A stretch of 64,000 nt of DNA from Trogon surrucura (taxonomy: Eukaryota > Chordata > Aves > Trogoniformes > Trogonidae), in assembly GCA_020746105.1 (NCBI GenBank), contig CM036622.1, forward strand, positions 13,609,987-13,673,986, given 5' to 3'. The notes beneath the pieces are model-generated. The model ran no database searches. It was given only the letters and a program-made list of their open reading frames with translations, and was not told the origin of the DNA. Below, in pieces: positions 49,825-63,825 of this stretch (within the stretch, counting starts at the first letter, position 1; each line of letters opens with the position of its first letter). Made by a program: the position numbers and the translations under genes.

Positions 49825-49862
49825 CTTCTCTTTTTCTTTCTTTCTTTTTTTTTTTTTTTTTT
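49825..49862 (+). repeat. Pyrimidine run, T-rich
   Basis: Thirty-eight uninterrupted pyrimidines, CTTCTC then (CTTT)n and a long T run. The lysine-rich minus-strand frames across it are artefacts. Confidence 0.85.
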
Positions 49863-52800
49863 AAAAAATTTTCCTCTGTCTTTGTCAGACCAATTATCTG
49901 ACTTACTATTGGCAAGCATAAGCTTAAAGCTTTGGAGATAAGTTTTTTTTTTCTTATTTCCTCTTGAAATCGTGGGAAGATCATACTGGCTGCCTGAGAA
50001 GAATTTCATTTCCCTCATCTCTACAAGCCGTGCAGTTAGAAATGAACTGTCTAAAGAAATTATGAGTTGTTTATATTATTTAGTATTGACTAAATATTGA
50101 AATTTACTAATGACAACATGTGTCAGTCTCCAAAAAGACAAGCTTTTCTAAAAAGTAGATTTATGTATTTAGGTCACCAACCTGTCACTTTAAATTTTTG
50201 CTCTTCACTAACAAACTTTTTCAGGAGTAATAATAATGTTATCATAGTGTACATTCTTTTAAAAAAACAGAGTAAGTTTTTGCAGTGTTGTGAAGTATGA
50301 ATGGTCTTTTAGAACATTACATTTTAATTTAATTTTTTCATTTAAAAGACCTTATGCTGGCATTACAATGCACCCATGTAGCATGATTTGTGGAAATTCT
50401 GTGCATGTGCACACACATACACAGAGTTGCAGGACAGACATGCTTTACCTTCTGAGGCATCCTAGCACCTTAAGCATAGTCTTAGAAGTGATTGCAAGTC
50501 CGTGCAGGCTCTATGGATGAGTACCACAATGACATAATGCCACGGGTATGTGTGTGATGCCCCTGCAAAGCATTAATTTACCTGCTGCATTCTCCTCTGA
50601 TCACTTCCAGCTGAAAGCTGGTGAGTGCCGTTACTGCTACTGCTTGCAAGCAGGCAACAACTTAATGGAGATGATTCCCTTTAAGAGGTCTCTGCTGAGT
50701 TTTTGGTTGTCAGGGAAGATGATAGTCTCATCCTTCTGGTTAGATAAAATTAAGACTCCTTCTGAATATCTCATTATTGATCAAGTGGCACTTGGAGTCA
50801 GCTGGTTATATTCCTTTTCTGAGAGGCTAGCTACTCTCCAGGGGGCTTCTAAGGCTATGAAGAAGCCCTGGCCTGTAAGAGGTTTTCCTAAAGTCCTTTC
50901 CTTTGGGTAAATCTACAATATGTAATAAAGACTCACTTTTTCCTTTGTGAAGGAAAAAAAAACCCAACACTGACATCTTGAAAGAGCAGAAATTAAACGT
51001 GTTGTGAACAACTTTGGTCCCACCAGCAAAACAGTGAATGAATCTGGCTGACAGAGTTTAGTGGTAAGTGGAAACAAAATTTGGCCCTCGGTCTTAACCT
51101 TATTTCCTTGATGTACGTGAAGTTCGCAGAGAGATTAATGGGTGAGATACAGCTATGCCCTTTTGTCACCCCCGCTTAATCAGAAAGGGTGTGGGCAGAG
51201 CCTCTGTTCAAGCCTTGGTATGGCTTATGTATTAATGTTCTCAGTCTAGGGTAGCCCAGAAATGCTTTGTTTCTAGGGATTACAACCTGAATGTGTTATA
51301 GTATCCACCTTGCCTAATTGTTTCTCAGAAAAATGGTCATTTTTCATTGTTTAAATTTTCTTAAACTTCTGCATTTTGAGCAGAAACTCAGCTTGTTGTC
51401 AGTCACAGGCTATTTTTTTTTTACTGAAAGTTTAATAAGAAATTCTAAAAGCCATTTGCAGATAACAGAAGTGAAAAGTACAGTTTTCTTTGCTAAGGAA
51501 ATATCATTTTAGGCTAAGGGCTCTGTGCTGATCCTTGGAGTTAGACATGCATATCTCTGACTTGAGAGTGTGAATGCTGCTTGGGTATAGGAGTGTATAA
51601 TTTGCTATAATCTTGGCCTGTGAGGTTTTTTTTTTCTTAAACTGATACTTTATTATTTGGAGCTAGTCCATTTATCTAAGTCCCTCTCATGTTCCTTTCA
51701 AGCATACCTGTGTAGGAAACTAAGCTTTTCTTTAAGGCAATTGTTTTTTTGTTTGTCTGTTTCTAGATCATATCCAAATGAATTAATTGTGACTACTTGA
51801 TCTTGCTAACTGAACTTGTAATTGATGTGTATTGTTCTGGAGTCAAACTGAGGAGAAATATGGAGTTATACAGGTAGAGCACAGTGAAGTATCCTGAAAG
51901 AGAAATGCTGAGGTTGGAGTGCTCCCAGTGTCTCGCTGTACGTGCTCCTTCTACAGCAGAAACTTTACTTGCCGATATGTGAATATATGAGTTGATACCC
52001 AAGTCTACCTGTATCTAGGCAATAAAAGGTCTTTCTAAATTGCATCTGAAACTGAAATATCACTTGTCCAGGGATTTAGACTGAATAGACCTCACGACGA
52101 GGTCCTTGGTGTTAAAATGAATGTTAGAAACAATATCATTTTATTGGTATTCACTACACCCTTATCTCGGTTATGGAGTACTCATAGTCGATGCTATCCC
52201 TCTGTTTATCATTCTTCCTATAAACCCCTCTTTGGCTTGTGTGACATAAAATAGTGTATCAGTTTAAATGTGACTGTGCTGGTTTCTTATCAGATAAAAA
52301 TCCTCCCTGCTGTGTTGACTTGTATTTCAGAGTTTCACACACCTACAAAGGCAAGAAGGCTTAGCAGCTGGACTGGGCTTCTGGCATGTGGGATGAAATG
52401 GGAAACATAACTGGTTTTTGGAGCAGTCTCTGTGGGGTTCAGTATGGTGCAAGGACTATTTACTCCAGTCTTCAAGTGTGAGGCAGGGTTACCTTAAGGT
52501 ACCTTGGGAGTTTTAAACTCCTGGTCTCTTTCTTTATCACTTGTTGGGCATCTGGGGTTTGTTCTTTCCTGATGTCGGAAATCTATGATGAAGATATGTA
52601 GAGCTGTGGTGGAGAACAAGAATCACTTCTTAAGCTTATTTTATATGTTCATTCTAGTTTTAAAATAATTGTTAACTAAACACTCCTAATGGTTGAGTAG
52701 CCTCAGCTGTTTCTCCCCTGAGGAAAGAGGAAAGCCATAGAGCTTACACTTAGTAAGACTTGACTTTATGTGCCCCAGTTTGTTTCCTCAGTCCATCACT

Positions 52801-54820
52801 GCAGTGAAAGCAGAGAAATGCAAGGCTATGCTGGACTTCATTTTCACCTAGTCTGTTCCAGGCTTTAGAGACCTGCTACCTTTGGAGTTTGCAAGATCCA
52901 TTCAGTGGTCTACAGTACTGTAAACTGTACTGAAAACAGAAAAGCTTCTGTCAGCCACTTTTCAAAATTGTTATTTGTGCTTTAACCTTCTCTGATCTGT
53001 GCACAACCCACTCTCCTTATGTGCTACTGTGCAGGTAGCCCTCTGGGAGCTAAGTGGTGAGCAGTTGCAATTGCTCGTTAGAGCCCCATCAGATTAGCTG
53101 CTTGGGAGGGTCAAAAGGGAGATTTGCTTCACAGGCCTGCGTGTATGCAAACACAGTTCCTATTAAATAGGTTCACTTCTGCAGATGCCAGGGCTAGAGT
53201 TTTGTTTCCTTGCTTGTTCATAAATTGAAGGTCAGAACCTGGGATCTGGTCCTCTTGAATTTCTTGGCTTTTGCCAATTTAAACAATCCCTCATGTGATC
53301 TTTATATGGTATTATAGTGATTACACATCACTATAGGTGTGTAAGGAAGTAGAAAGACTGACACTTTGACAAGCCCACCTGACAAGGTCATGGTAAGAGT
53401 AAGCACAGCAGGTATTTATGAATTGAAAATAACCATTTGGTCAGGATCCTGGCTTTAGTTAGTAGCATTTCTCTTTCGGTTAATCTAAAGGTGTGTATCA
53501 CTGCAGACCTGAATGCTATAGCTCCCATTTTTCCTGCTTTTCAACTTACCATTTTTTCTCATCATTGCATTAAATACTATGGCTACAAAGATTAGTGTCA
53601 TGTGCATCACACTAATATTGCACTAAGCCATCATTTTTGGGGTGTATGGGGAGTGGATTTTAGAAATAATAATTTCCTTGAAAATGAGAAATCGGAATAC
53701 AATGTAGCTTCAGGAAAGCACATACTGACAGCAGTACATAGCATGATGCAGACAAAGACAGAAGTAAAACATGTTGGTTTCTTGTTATGTGTGGTTTTAG
53801 TCTCACCTGTTACCTAAACAGAGATTACCTGTACAGCAACATCATGCTTTGTCATATGCCTGCAAGGTTTGCTGCAAATGACTTGCCAGAAAATCATAGG
53901 TGGCCATCAGTTCTCTCGAGACAAAGCAAGACAATTGGTTTTCAAGTAACTCTGATATGATTTGAGTGTGATAACAGAGCTGTCTTTGACAGTGGGATTT
54001 CCTTGCCCCAACTCCAGAGACTGGGGAAACCAGATCCCTGGAAGGGCTGCACTGGGTGGGGAAGCATTTTCCTAGTTGAAGTTGTCCGAGCTCAAGCAAC
54101 ATTCAGGAGTGACTGCAGTTCTCGTCCTGCATCTCTTTCAGCTACTGCCTCTGTGACAATATGAGATAACTCAATTAATACAAAAAGATAAGAATTTGTT
54201 AGAGTCCCGAGAGGAAGAAGTTCCTAGATTGAGTCCCTAATGTATACAAGGATAATGGTAAGATAAAGCCCTAGTTAATTATATTGAAGAGGCAGGAAGG
54301 AACTCACAACTAATTGTGCTGTAGTTAAAAGTATTTCTTTTTCTAAAGGAATACTTAGTACTGATTGTGTTCTTGTTGCTGTATCAGAGGAACAGGATTA
54401 CAAGCTTTAGACATTCACTGATACGTAGATACTGTCCTCAAACATTGTTTGGAAACCTCCAGATGTTTTGTTTGTGCTGTGGATGTTAATGGCAGTAGGG
54501 AAGTCTTGGTTTGCTGTATTGCTTTGTTAGAGGTAGCAGGACCTAGAAGTGCTGGAAAACTGCTTGTCTGTATTCATGCATGTACATGTGCTGCTTCTCT
54601 TATTGCTTTATGTCCTGTCACATCTCATCTCTGAGACAAAAAGCTGTGCTGAATGAATACATCATAGCTGGCCTATAGTGGGCAAGACTTCAGTCTTCAG
54701 GCAGAGGAGATTATTTTTCGTTGACTCTCACAGAAAGTGAACAAAACCCATTTATCTGCAGTGGAAGTAGAAAATCCACTACACTTGCACACAGGCAACC
54801 ACCTGTGTTCCTCCCCCCCA

Positions 54821-54880
54821 ATACACACCCACACACATGAACACACACGTGTGTGTGCATGCGCAGACACACCGTGTACT
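54821..54880. repeat. CA/TG-rich simple repeat with strictly alternating core
   Basis: A broken (CA)n run turns into (GT)n at ACACGTGT. Positions 54841-54865 alternate purine and pyrimidine without a break for 25 bp, including GCATGCGC, which is favourable for Z-DNA. Confidence 0.8.
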
Positions 54881-55622
54881 TGTGTGTGGTTCACCTCGCA
54901 AAGGGATAGACTGGAAGGGCAGTTTAGTTGTACCGTGAGGTTTCTACAGAAATCCTGTCTGTATAGGCTGCCCTTGGAGATGTGCTGAATCAGTATCTTC
55001 ATCAGATTGCTTCATTCCTTCATGTTGCAGTAATCAGGACTACTGATAAAACCTGTGAAAATGAAATAATTTTCCTGTTAAACTCATCCAATTACACTAA
55101 AAGCAAATAATGAGAATATGAGGGAAATACAGCTATCTTAGTCTGCGGATCACCCAACATCCTCAGTACAGAAGCATCTAAAAGCTGCCTGCTAAGTTGG
55201 TTGATACGCCTTTTATTTAGCTTGATGTTAATTTGCTAAACACTGTTTTGGTGTATGTGATTGTAGAACATAAAAATGCAGTAGGTGGTTTATAGGAGAT
55301 GAGAGCAAAAGAATACTCTGTGCTATGAGCTCTACATACAATGCATATTCTCCAAAGGGATGAAATTTCCCTCGAGCTAATGGGTAAACTGCAAAGTGAG
55401 GTACACTAGCAGCTTTACGGTTTGCTTTAACCTGCTCCTCCTACCCGCGCTTTGTGGCGGGTGTACAACTGTTGCAAGTAGGTGGCACAGCTGTTTACGT
55501 TGACTGGCTCAGTACCTTTGGGATACAGACAACACAGTTAACGTTCCAAGATGAAAATGGCATCTATACTTTAATAAACTCGCTCTATTTCTCTGTGAGA
55601 GAACAAGGGGAGATGGGGGGAG

Positions 55623-55643
55623 GTGTATGTGTGTGTGTGTGTG
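55623..55643 (+). repeat. (GT)n microsatellite
   Basis: Twenty-one bp of alternating GT with one TA step, followed by a G run. A likely polymorphic dinucleotide repeat. Confidence 0.85.
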
Positions 55644-57231
55644 GGGAAGTTGCCAGCTTCACTATATCTGTATTAGTGGCACTGCTCAAATCACACGGTG
55701 GTGGCTAATGCTTGCAAAATCCTGACTAGCATTTGAAAGGGTAACGTCAGTTTATTATTGCTGCAGTAGCTGTTAACTTTATGAAGATTTCCTGTGCACC
55801 TGCCTGCTACCACATCTTTAACATATATGCATATTTATACAACTCAGGCAACATATGTTTGATGATTTTTGTCATTTATATTTACTACAGTATGGATAGC
55901 AATTAAAAGATAACCATGTTCACTGTGATGAATTGGTGAAATTCCTGGAGAAATAGAAACTACATGAAGAATCTGAAGATAGAGAGCAAAGTAAAAATCA
56001 TCTAAAAATCTAGTTGCTCATGAGTTGGAAAAATGCAGGCATGTTTACCAGCATGTGTGTATGTACCTATTAAATGACTATAAAAATGAAAGGGAAGAAT
56101 ACACTATTTCATTTAGAGGTAGAACAAGAGAATAGATAAGTTAGGGTGGGATATTTTCCTGTTTCATCCAGCCTTTGCAGATCAACAGTGGAATTCTGTT
56201 GTAGGGGGTAATGAAAGAGGATGACATTTTCTGCAGAGCTGATGTTGTTTTGTTCCCCAGTTTTGTGTGTTTTGAGTGTACAGTGGACATATTTAATTGC
56301 AGATGCACATGCAAAAGCAAATGGTGTGCTAGGACCTGTCGGATGGTACAGTCGTGTGCCTGACTCATCCTGACAGCAGATCGGGCAGGTCCCCTGAGCA
56401 GCAGCTCGAGTGCCAAGACCAGGGAAAGGCTATGGAGAAGAGTTTAGGGGAGTGATCCTTAGAAGTAGCCAGGAAAGCACAGGCTCAAGTCTGTATTTGG
56501 TGTGTCTGAGTCAAAAATAGACGAAGATCCTAGGGAGAGGGTAAGTTTTCGATATTAGCCCACCGAATCTGTGTGGGCACATGCACACCAGCACCCACAC
56601 TGTGTATGAAAGTGAGATAAGCACACGTGATTTGTGCTCAGAATGTAGGTGCCAGCTTTTTTAGAGAGAATTTCTTACCATGTGGCATATTATCATATTC
56701 GAGACCTGCTCATCTCTGTAAAAAGACAGAGGATAGTGGGCTGTGCAGAAATGGAGTGAGACAGTGGAAATGCACGTAGCAGAGCTGTGAAAACTGACAT
56801 GGGAGTGAAAGGGAACTTAGAAAATTTAAGTTAAAGAGAAAAACGAACAAGGCTAAGAAAGCTAGAACTTGTCCTGAAGTAGTATTTTCCATGTCAGCAC
56901 GGTGATTTGCCCGGAATCATTTATTCCACTTCTTAGAAAGACACTCTAAATTATCCTCAGGGTGCCTTTGTTACTCTCTTGTGACACGAAATAAACTGCT
57001 GGTGTCATTTCTCACGAAGGGTAGAGTAGCCCCAGGTCCACTCCCATTCACACCCTCTGCCTCTGCCCAGAAGTGCCCCGACTGACACAACTCCGTGCTC
57101 TGTGTGACACAGCATTACCCCCAGTGGTGCGATTCAATGTAAACTGCATGGCAAACATTTTACCACTTCAACAAACAGGCATGTTTCCTTGTTGGTTTTT
57201 TTTTTCGTGTGTTTTTGTTTTTTTCTTGTAG

Positions 57232-57359
57232 TTGCTTACCCCTCTACTAGCAGTTAGTGCGGATGAGGCAACCGTCTGTGCCACCGGAGCATTGCCTTAT
57301 GCAGAACACTCCTACAGCAGCTCGCTCTGCTGGCATTTGGACCATTTTGTAATAGCAAG
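57232..57359 (+). other. Weak candidate exon
   Basis: A T-rich polypyrimidine tract ends in TTGTAG at 57226-57231, a good splice acceptor. The following frame (LLTPLLAVSADEATVCATG...) is open until a stop near 57407, while the other two frames stop within eight codons. A possible donor, AAG|GTGGCT, lies at 57360. The segment is richer in GC and CpG than its surroundings. I recognise no protein in the translation, and one open frame of this length is not strong evidence. A chance acceptor in T-rich DNA is the main alternative. Confidence 0.15.
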
Positions 57360-58698
57360 GTGGCTCAAACCAGGCTCAGAAGACCACAATATGTGTCACA
57401 TCACTTGAAACTACATCTCTGGGTCGTTTATCAGGCTGTTTGTCAAGTTAGGTGACAGAATCTTCACACATATTGATTTTAATTTGTGTTGAGTATACAG
57501 CTGTGAGAATGAGACTTTGTATCAGCTGCCTATTGAAATTCCTGCTACTTCAACTGTTTTCTCCTCCCTCAGTATTTTAGCAATTTTATTAAAGAAGAAA
57601 GCTCTGAACAGAATCAGTTTTGGGCTTAAAAAAATTGCCTGTGTGCCTTAGGATTGACAACTCCTAGGCCAGTGTTTAGCCCAATGCAATGCAAACCTGC
57701 TGATATATTAAACCCCAAGCCAGCATTTATAACAGAAATACAGTAAGCCTTTAACTGTAACGACACTAGCAGGTGTCACCACAATAAAGATAACAGCCTC
57801 CCCATGAACAAATATTAGATTAAAGAGATCAATCAATCTGTATCTTAAATTCTAGACCCAGCGTGATCTCTACCAGTAAAAAAAAAAACAACTTCCTCTT
57901 TGTCTGTGCATTGTAACAGGTGAAAGACCTCTTGATTGTTCAATTATTTTTGCAATAGCTTGAGAAAATAGACATCTTTCTCTTTTCTTCTGTTGCACAC
58001 TCTTTATGTAAATGATATAGAAAACATTTGTGACCTAAAGCACTTATTGATTTTAAACCTTGTGGCAGGCTGTGGCAGTTTTCATGGTGGGCAGGTGGTG
58101 TGAGTCATGGCTCACTATGCCGCCTACGCCAGGAATACCAAAAAAACCCTGTCAAAGCCTGGGGTAACATCAAGTACTCTGCTCTCCTGGGGCTGTGATG
58201 AAATTACCTGTGGAAATAGTGCATTCTGCCCTTGTTGTTTCTCTTTCTCCTGTAGCTGTTAGCCTGCTCTGCTACCAACAGCACCTTCTCCTCAAAAACT
58301 GTCAAAAGTTCCTACCCTCTTTCTTCACAGTTTAGTACATTCTACCGTTCATTTAAACATGAAAAATGAACGCAAGCTGCCATTGAGTCAAAATGATCCA
58401 ACACAGCCTGAGCACAGGCTGCAGAGCCACACTTCGTGGCTGTAAGTGCCAAAGGTGAGGGAAATCCAGTCCCCCAGGCGTCACTAAATGCCCCTTCTAG
58501 TTCTCCCTTCCTTTCCCTTTTATGATCATCTGTGCTCATCCATCACATGTCAAACACAACGTCTGAGAAAAACAAGTCCAGGCTACGATCCTCATGTTCT
58601 CCCATGGAAAGGGACTGTGCATGGTCCCCAAAGGATGGTCCCTGACCTTGACTTGGAATGGCAATAACACTAGCTTTTATCCATTTCTACTCGAGCAA

Positions 58699-58882
58699 AG
58701 TTGCCAACAGGTTGCTCAGGGAAGCTGTGGACATCCCGTCCCTGGGGATGTCCAAGGTCAGATCAGATGGGGCTTTGAGCCACCTGGTCTGGTGGGAGGT
58801 GTCCCTGGCCCTGGCAGGGAGTTTGGAACCAGATGATCTTTAAGGTCCCTTCCAACTCAAAATGTTCTGTGATTCTATGATT
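58699..58882 (+). mobile_element. CR1 LINE 3' end (5'-truncated)
   Basis: This is the usual short CR1 insertion. It begins within the last codons of ORF2 (a frame reading VANRLLREAVDIPSL, matching the WNRLPREVV-PSL end of CR1 ORF2), goes through GATGATCTTTAAGGTCCCTTCCAA, split here only by its normal wording, and ends in TTCTGTGATTCTATGATT, the imperfect octamer tail (ATTCTATG)n. The plus orientation is set by the tail. No target duplication is obvious, as usual for CR1. The copy is truncated, has no function and is moderately diverged. The exact 5' boundary is uncertain by about 10 bp. Confidence 0.95.
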
Positions 58883-59554
58883 GCTGTCGTTTCCATTACA
58901 ACTTAGTCTTGGTTCATAAAGGCTGTATTCTGAGATTTTACACGCTAAGATTTTGAGATCCGTTTGTAGTAACAGCTTTGAGTCTCAGTTGTGGTATCTG
59001 ATTCTCATCTCAAATGCACCTGAGTAAAAAAATCATAGACCTCTTCCTTAGAAAACACAGTGTGTAAAAAGTCTAAGAGATACCGAAACCAAAAGCCATT
59101 GATAGTCGTTCATGATGGAATAAACCAAGTACTAAAGTAAATGTGCTACAAGAGTTTATCTTCAAGATCCTAAATAGGTGCTTTTATCCTAGTTCATGGC
59201 ACCTGGTGATTAATTAAATTTAGTCTGCTTTGAATGTGTTCTGGACTGCAAAAGGGAGACTTGTATGCAAAAAATTGTCCCTGTCGGATAAATACTGAAT
59301 AACTGATACCTTTTAGTACATACCCTCTGGTTTTTGGGTTTTTTTTTTTCAGTAGCAGGTGCATATGGACAAGACACAGATAAAGTACAGCTTTATAAGG
59401 AAACTAAGTGACTTGATCCTTAGAACATTTTGTTAAACACCTTTGAAATCTGAATCGTGGAAGCACTGAAACAAGTTGTTTCCTCTAGATGAAACACAAA
59501 ATGAAGGCCTATCCAGCTTCAGAGCTGTTGCAGTCATGGCCTGAAAAGGACTGC

Positions 59555-59621
59555 GTGTGTGAGGAGGATTCTGCTCAGTAATATGTTTGTGTGTGAGGAG
59601 GATTCTGCTCAGTAATATGTT
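59555..59621 (+). repeat. Tandem duplication, 2 x ~34 bp
   Basis: Copy 1 (59555-59588) and copy 2 (59589-59621) are identical over 33 bp, each starting GTGTGTGAGGAGGATTCTGC. The lack of divergence implies a recent event or an assembly effect. Confidence 0.92.
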
Positions 59622-62600
59622 CAGTGACCAGTAAGCACATTCACGTTTTCACCCATTTTTCCAACTCACTAAATAAGCTGTGAAATACTTTATTTGAATT
59701 CAAATATAATATGTGCAACGTTCGGGTATCATTCCTGCAAAAAGACTTCAGGATTAAGTTTTTAATCCTTTTAGTGGACTTAGGCCTCAAGAATTATAAA
59801 AATTTCATAGCAGCCACAATATTTGCATTTGCAAAAGAGCTATCCAACTTCCTTCTCTTCACATTTTTCCACGTCAAATCAACTTTCAGGTCACTTGAAT
59901 GATGAATTCATACCACACTTAAAAATCCCAAAAAGTTTATGTAGTGGGCTGCTAGTGTCATGATGATGAGTGATGACTGGAAGGCATGTTTGTGAAGACC
60001 GTGCCTCGATGCCATTATGATATAAGATGAGGATGGGGAAAGCAGTTTCAGTGTAACTCTATGGAGACTCCACTACCAGACCACTACAACTGCAAATTAA
60101 TTGAAGAACGGGAACACTCAGTGCCTCCTACCTTTGGTGACACAGTTACAACATGATATTAATATGTTCAAATACTTTCATTGCCAGGCATCAGATTTTT
60201 TTTGTGATTAGTAATAATAGACAGCAACATTTTATATATCCTTGTGCATGTAGTCCTGCTGAACTGGAATGAGACTCCTTGCTGCATGCAGACATTACAT
60301 TGTATAAGGCGGTGACCAGAGGTGCAGAGGTCAAAGGCCACTTTTTGTGCAAAGATGAGATACTCAAGGGACCTGCAGGCTGCTTCCTCTTGAGCCTGCA
60401 TATTGCACTTAATCTTACAATTTTAAAATTTAAATGAGAAAAAAGTAAGCATAAGTACAATTTATTGGTGTCTTAATGAGAACAGCACACTGCTGCATCT
60501 CAAAATCTTCAACAAAAAAGTCTGTAAAATCTGCCGTAATTTAAAGCTCAGTTCTGTGTGTCCATGTGTTATTGCACTTTATATCTTTGCTAAAGGAACA
60601 TGTTGTCAAGACAATTTGTGTGTCAGGAGAGTGAGCTGGGCCAGTTGCACCATATTTTCGAAGATATTTAAGTGCAAAAGGATGAAGACTGTTACCTAAA
60701 TCTTGCTTAGGATTTGACTCACTGAAACTGAATGAAATATATTGAGCTGGTGATAGGGTATTGCGAGTAGTTGGTGACAATGTATGTAGGTGATGATTTG
60801 AATGGAAAAGTCTGTATTATTTTCATCATGCACATCTAATCCCTCTACTGTTCTAAATGATGGTACCTTCAATGATTTCAGAATAATGCTATTAGCAATA
60901 CTACTTCCGTATGTATTTTTTTTCCAAATACTTACTTAACTGCTTTACAATTCATAAAGACTATGTAACGTGCAACATTTAATGTATGTAACCGATATAT
61001 TTGTTCTTCAATCTTTTGAAGAAATCCCACTCCTGGAACAACATTGTAAATCTAGTGAGTTGTTGGCAAGCTCCATTGGCTTCTGCAGGGAATTTAAGAG
61101 AGTTTAGTCCTACCACTTTTAATAGCCTGCTTCTCACTGACTTTATTTTTCGAACTTGACAGTTTTGTCTTTCAAGTAATGGAGTCTTTCATTCTGCTTT
61201 GCTTTCATCTGTATTTATTTTGTCTCTATTCCTTACTGAAGAGAATGCAGCAACTGTTTCAGAAGTTTAAAATAATTCAGGTCCTTGAGTCTCATATCAT
61301 CTTGGCCATCCTCAGCTATATCTTTTTGGTTTCCATAACTCCCTTTTCAGTGTCGTACCCGTTATTCCAAATGTAGCCTCCTGATCAGCTGCTTATGATC
61401 CATTTGCAGAGCTAATAATTTTGTTTCTTTCATCAGCTGCTGATTTAACGGTTTATCTACCACAATTTTCAGATCATTTTTCTGCATACTGGAGTGGAGT
61501 GGCTGAAGGTCTTTTCTGAACACGTTAATCTGAGAACCAGCTCTCTTGCCTTTTGTGTTGGAAAAAAAAGTTTGAGAAGCTATGACATTTTTCACTACTC
61601 CTGCTTGCCTGGAAATTAGTGGTAAAACTCTGGTTGCTTTCAAATAATAAAAGTAATGGATGACAACAGTGAAGCCATAGAATCATGAAGAATGAGAAAA
61701 ATTATGAAAGTGGGTTTATTAGAGAATGTAATTGTCCCACTTTTGGTAAAACTTAAAATTCTCCCTATTGCTTTCTTTATTGAAAAATCAATGCCCTCAT
61801 AGCACCCAAGAAGAGTAGCCAGCATAGAGCAATGTGGTGGCTCTGCGTACACTTTCATTCACCCCGCTCCAGAAAGTGTTTATGTTTTGCTGCGGGCCTT
61901 AAACATTAGTAATATGTTCTTGCAAGGCAGAGAGGTAAATTGACTTTTTCACACACAGCATTGTGTCCTAAAAGTCTTCATGGTGTCAGCTCTGCTTCTG
62001 TTTTCCTACTTCCATATTTTTTTATTATTTTTTTGTTTTGTCGCTGTTACTTTCTAGTGTAGGGCACTTTTTTTTTTTAGTTTTTAGTGCCTATATGTGC
62101 TGTAGGGCTAATGGCTCTGAGCCAAAAAAAAAGTATCTCCTGTCCCTCTACTAAAGATAACAAAAGTTCCAGCAGTTCAAGATCCTCATTTCTCAAGTTC
62201 CTCAAGTTCATATGTCTTCTGGGTAGATCAATGTGTCTTAAACATAATTTGGAGGAAGCTCCAGTAAGACACTAAGACCTGTATGTGGTCTCCTTGGGCT
62301 TGCAGCTTTTCATCACTGTACAAGACCTTAACATTCTTTATGTTTCGGTTTTAGGGAGGGGCATTTTGTTGAAATGAAACTCATTTGAATTTACACAACT
62401 CTGTTAATTTAAGTAGCCCAGTAGTGTCTTGGCAGTAACTGAGGATCTGGGTTGGACTGGAAACACTGGAAAACAAAATCTGGAGAAAGCTTGGGTTTTA
62501 TACACTACTTTGTTGCTTTACTGAAATTTAGTAGACATTTTTTTCACTTGCTTTTCACATTGTCGAAAAGGAATGTTGTCTTACTCTGCCTACTAGCCTC

Positions 62601-63777
62601 ATTTAGTATATAAAAGAAGAACCGAAAAAGAAAAGAGAAAATGCATATTTGAAGTGGTGAATTGCACAGAGGAAGCATAATAATCTTTTTTTGAAGTCTC
62701 AGCCATTTCTTTCCTCCCTGGCTTCCAACAACCATGCTGTTGTGGTCTAGAGTCAGGTATTTAATAATACTTTTTCCAGATACGAATGTTGAGAAGGACT
62801 GAAAATATTTTATGACGAACAACATTATTACTAATACAGTTCATAATTTTAATTTAGATGTGGATCTGTTGATTCCATGACCTTGAGGGCTTCTGGGCCA
62901 AATACTCAGCAGGCTACTCCTAGCTTTGGTCTGGCTCAGGCAGTAGCTTTGACTGCTGTGTTGTAAAAATGATTTACAGTAACTGATGATTTAGTCAGCT
63001 ACTCTTGCTTCAAGTAAGCTCAGTCCCTTGGGGCTTGACTTGCGATTCTAGAGAGCTCCCTCAACTGCCACTGACTTCTTGGAAAGCCGAAGTCACTCAG
63101 TATTTTGCACGCTCCAGGGTCTGGTCCCTGTCCTCTCTCTAACTCGCTTTCTATGTCTAATTCTACGTCCTAATTAGCCTTTCTTTCACTAACATCCAAG
63201 CATTCCACTCTTATTTGCCAAAGCAATCTGTAGTAGCAACAAACAGTCTTTCGAGAACATGTTTTGTAATTTTTTGGATTCCGGTGTATGTATAGTTTAG
63301 CATCATTGTGGGGGTTTTTGTGGGCTTTTTTTGTTGTTGTTTGTTTAGATACATCCATTATATATCTATATCTACTTAAAATTCAATAAAATTTATTCTG
63401 AGAAGGAGAGAGCCAGATGCTAAGTTAAACCAAAAAAAAATAAATCAAATAAAGATTTAATTAGCAGAGGAAAAAAATCAAGGGAAATAACCTTCTGGAA
63501 TATAGCAAAATCAGTAAAAGTGTAACAGCATTCTAATATGTTAGTGTACTACCATCTTATATTTATAATCGTATATACTTTTATAGCCAGCAACACAAAG
63601 CTTGTGTGCTGCAATTAGCATCTTTTCTGTAGCGAATTGTCGTGTTCTAGCACTGCTAATGAACATGGAGAAGGTGTACCTGCTGTAAACCATTGCCGTG
63701 GTAAAAAAAAACCAAACAATAAGTAAAACCCCTTAGAATTACTACTAGAATATTTTTTCCCTCTGTATTTTTCCTTT

Positions 63778-63825
63778 ACCTATTTATTTATTTATTTATA
63801 TTCTTTTTTTTCTTTTTTTTTTTTC
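63778..63825 (+). repeat. (ATTT)n and T-rich simple repeat
   Basis: About four to five TATT units followed by T runs broken by single C residues. A low-complexity tract. Confidence 0.85.

Larger units (their letters stand above)
42561..54820. other. Unique noncoding DNA
   Basis: No gene recognised in this long interval. The longest open frame is 140 codons (43493-43915 plus); it has no family resemblance and about one such run is expected by chance in a window of this size and base composition. Small structures inside: an inverted repeat with 10-bp perfect arms at 43103-43132, a tandem duplication at 45101-45142 and a 38-bp pyrimidine run at 49825-49862. Confidence 0.6.
54881..58698. other. 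Unique noncoding DNA
   Basis: No gene can be asserted. A (GT)n run is at 55623-55643. A stretch from 57232 follows a strong polypyrimidine-TAG sequence and is open for 58 codons; it is listed as a weak candidate exon. T-rich DNA fills 57196-57229. Confidence 0.6.

Noticed and set aside
49752..50018. Lysine-rich minus-strand open frames, signal-like
   Set aside because: Produced by translating the T-rich tract at 49825-49862.
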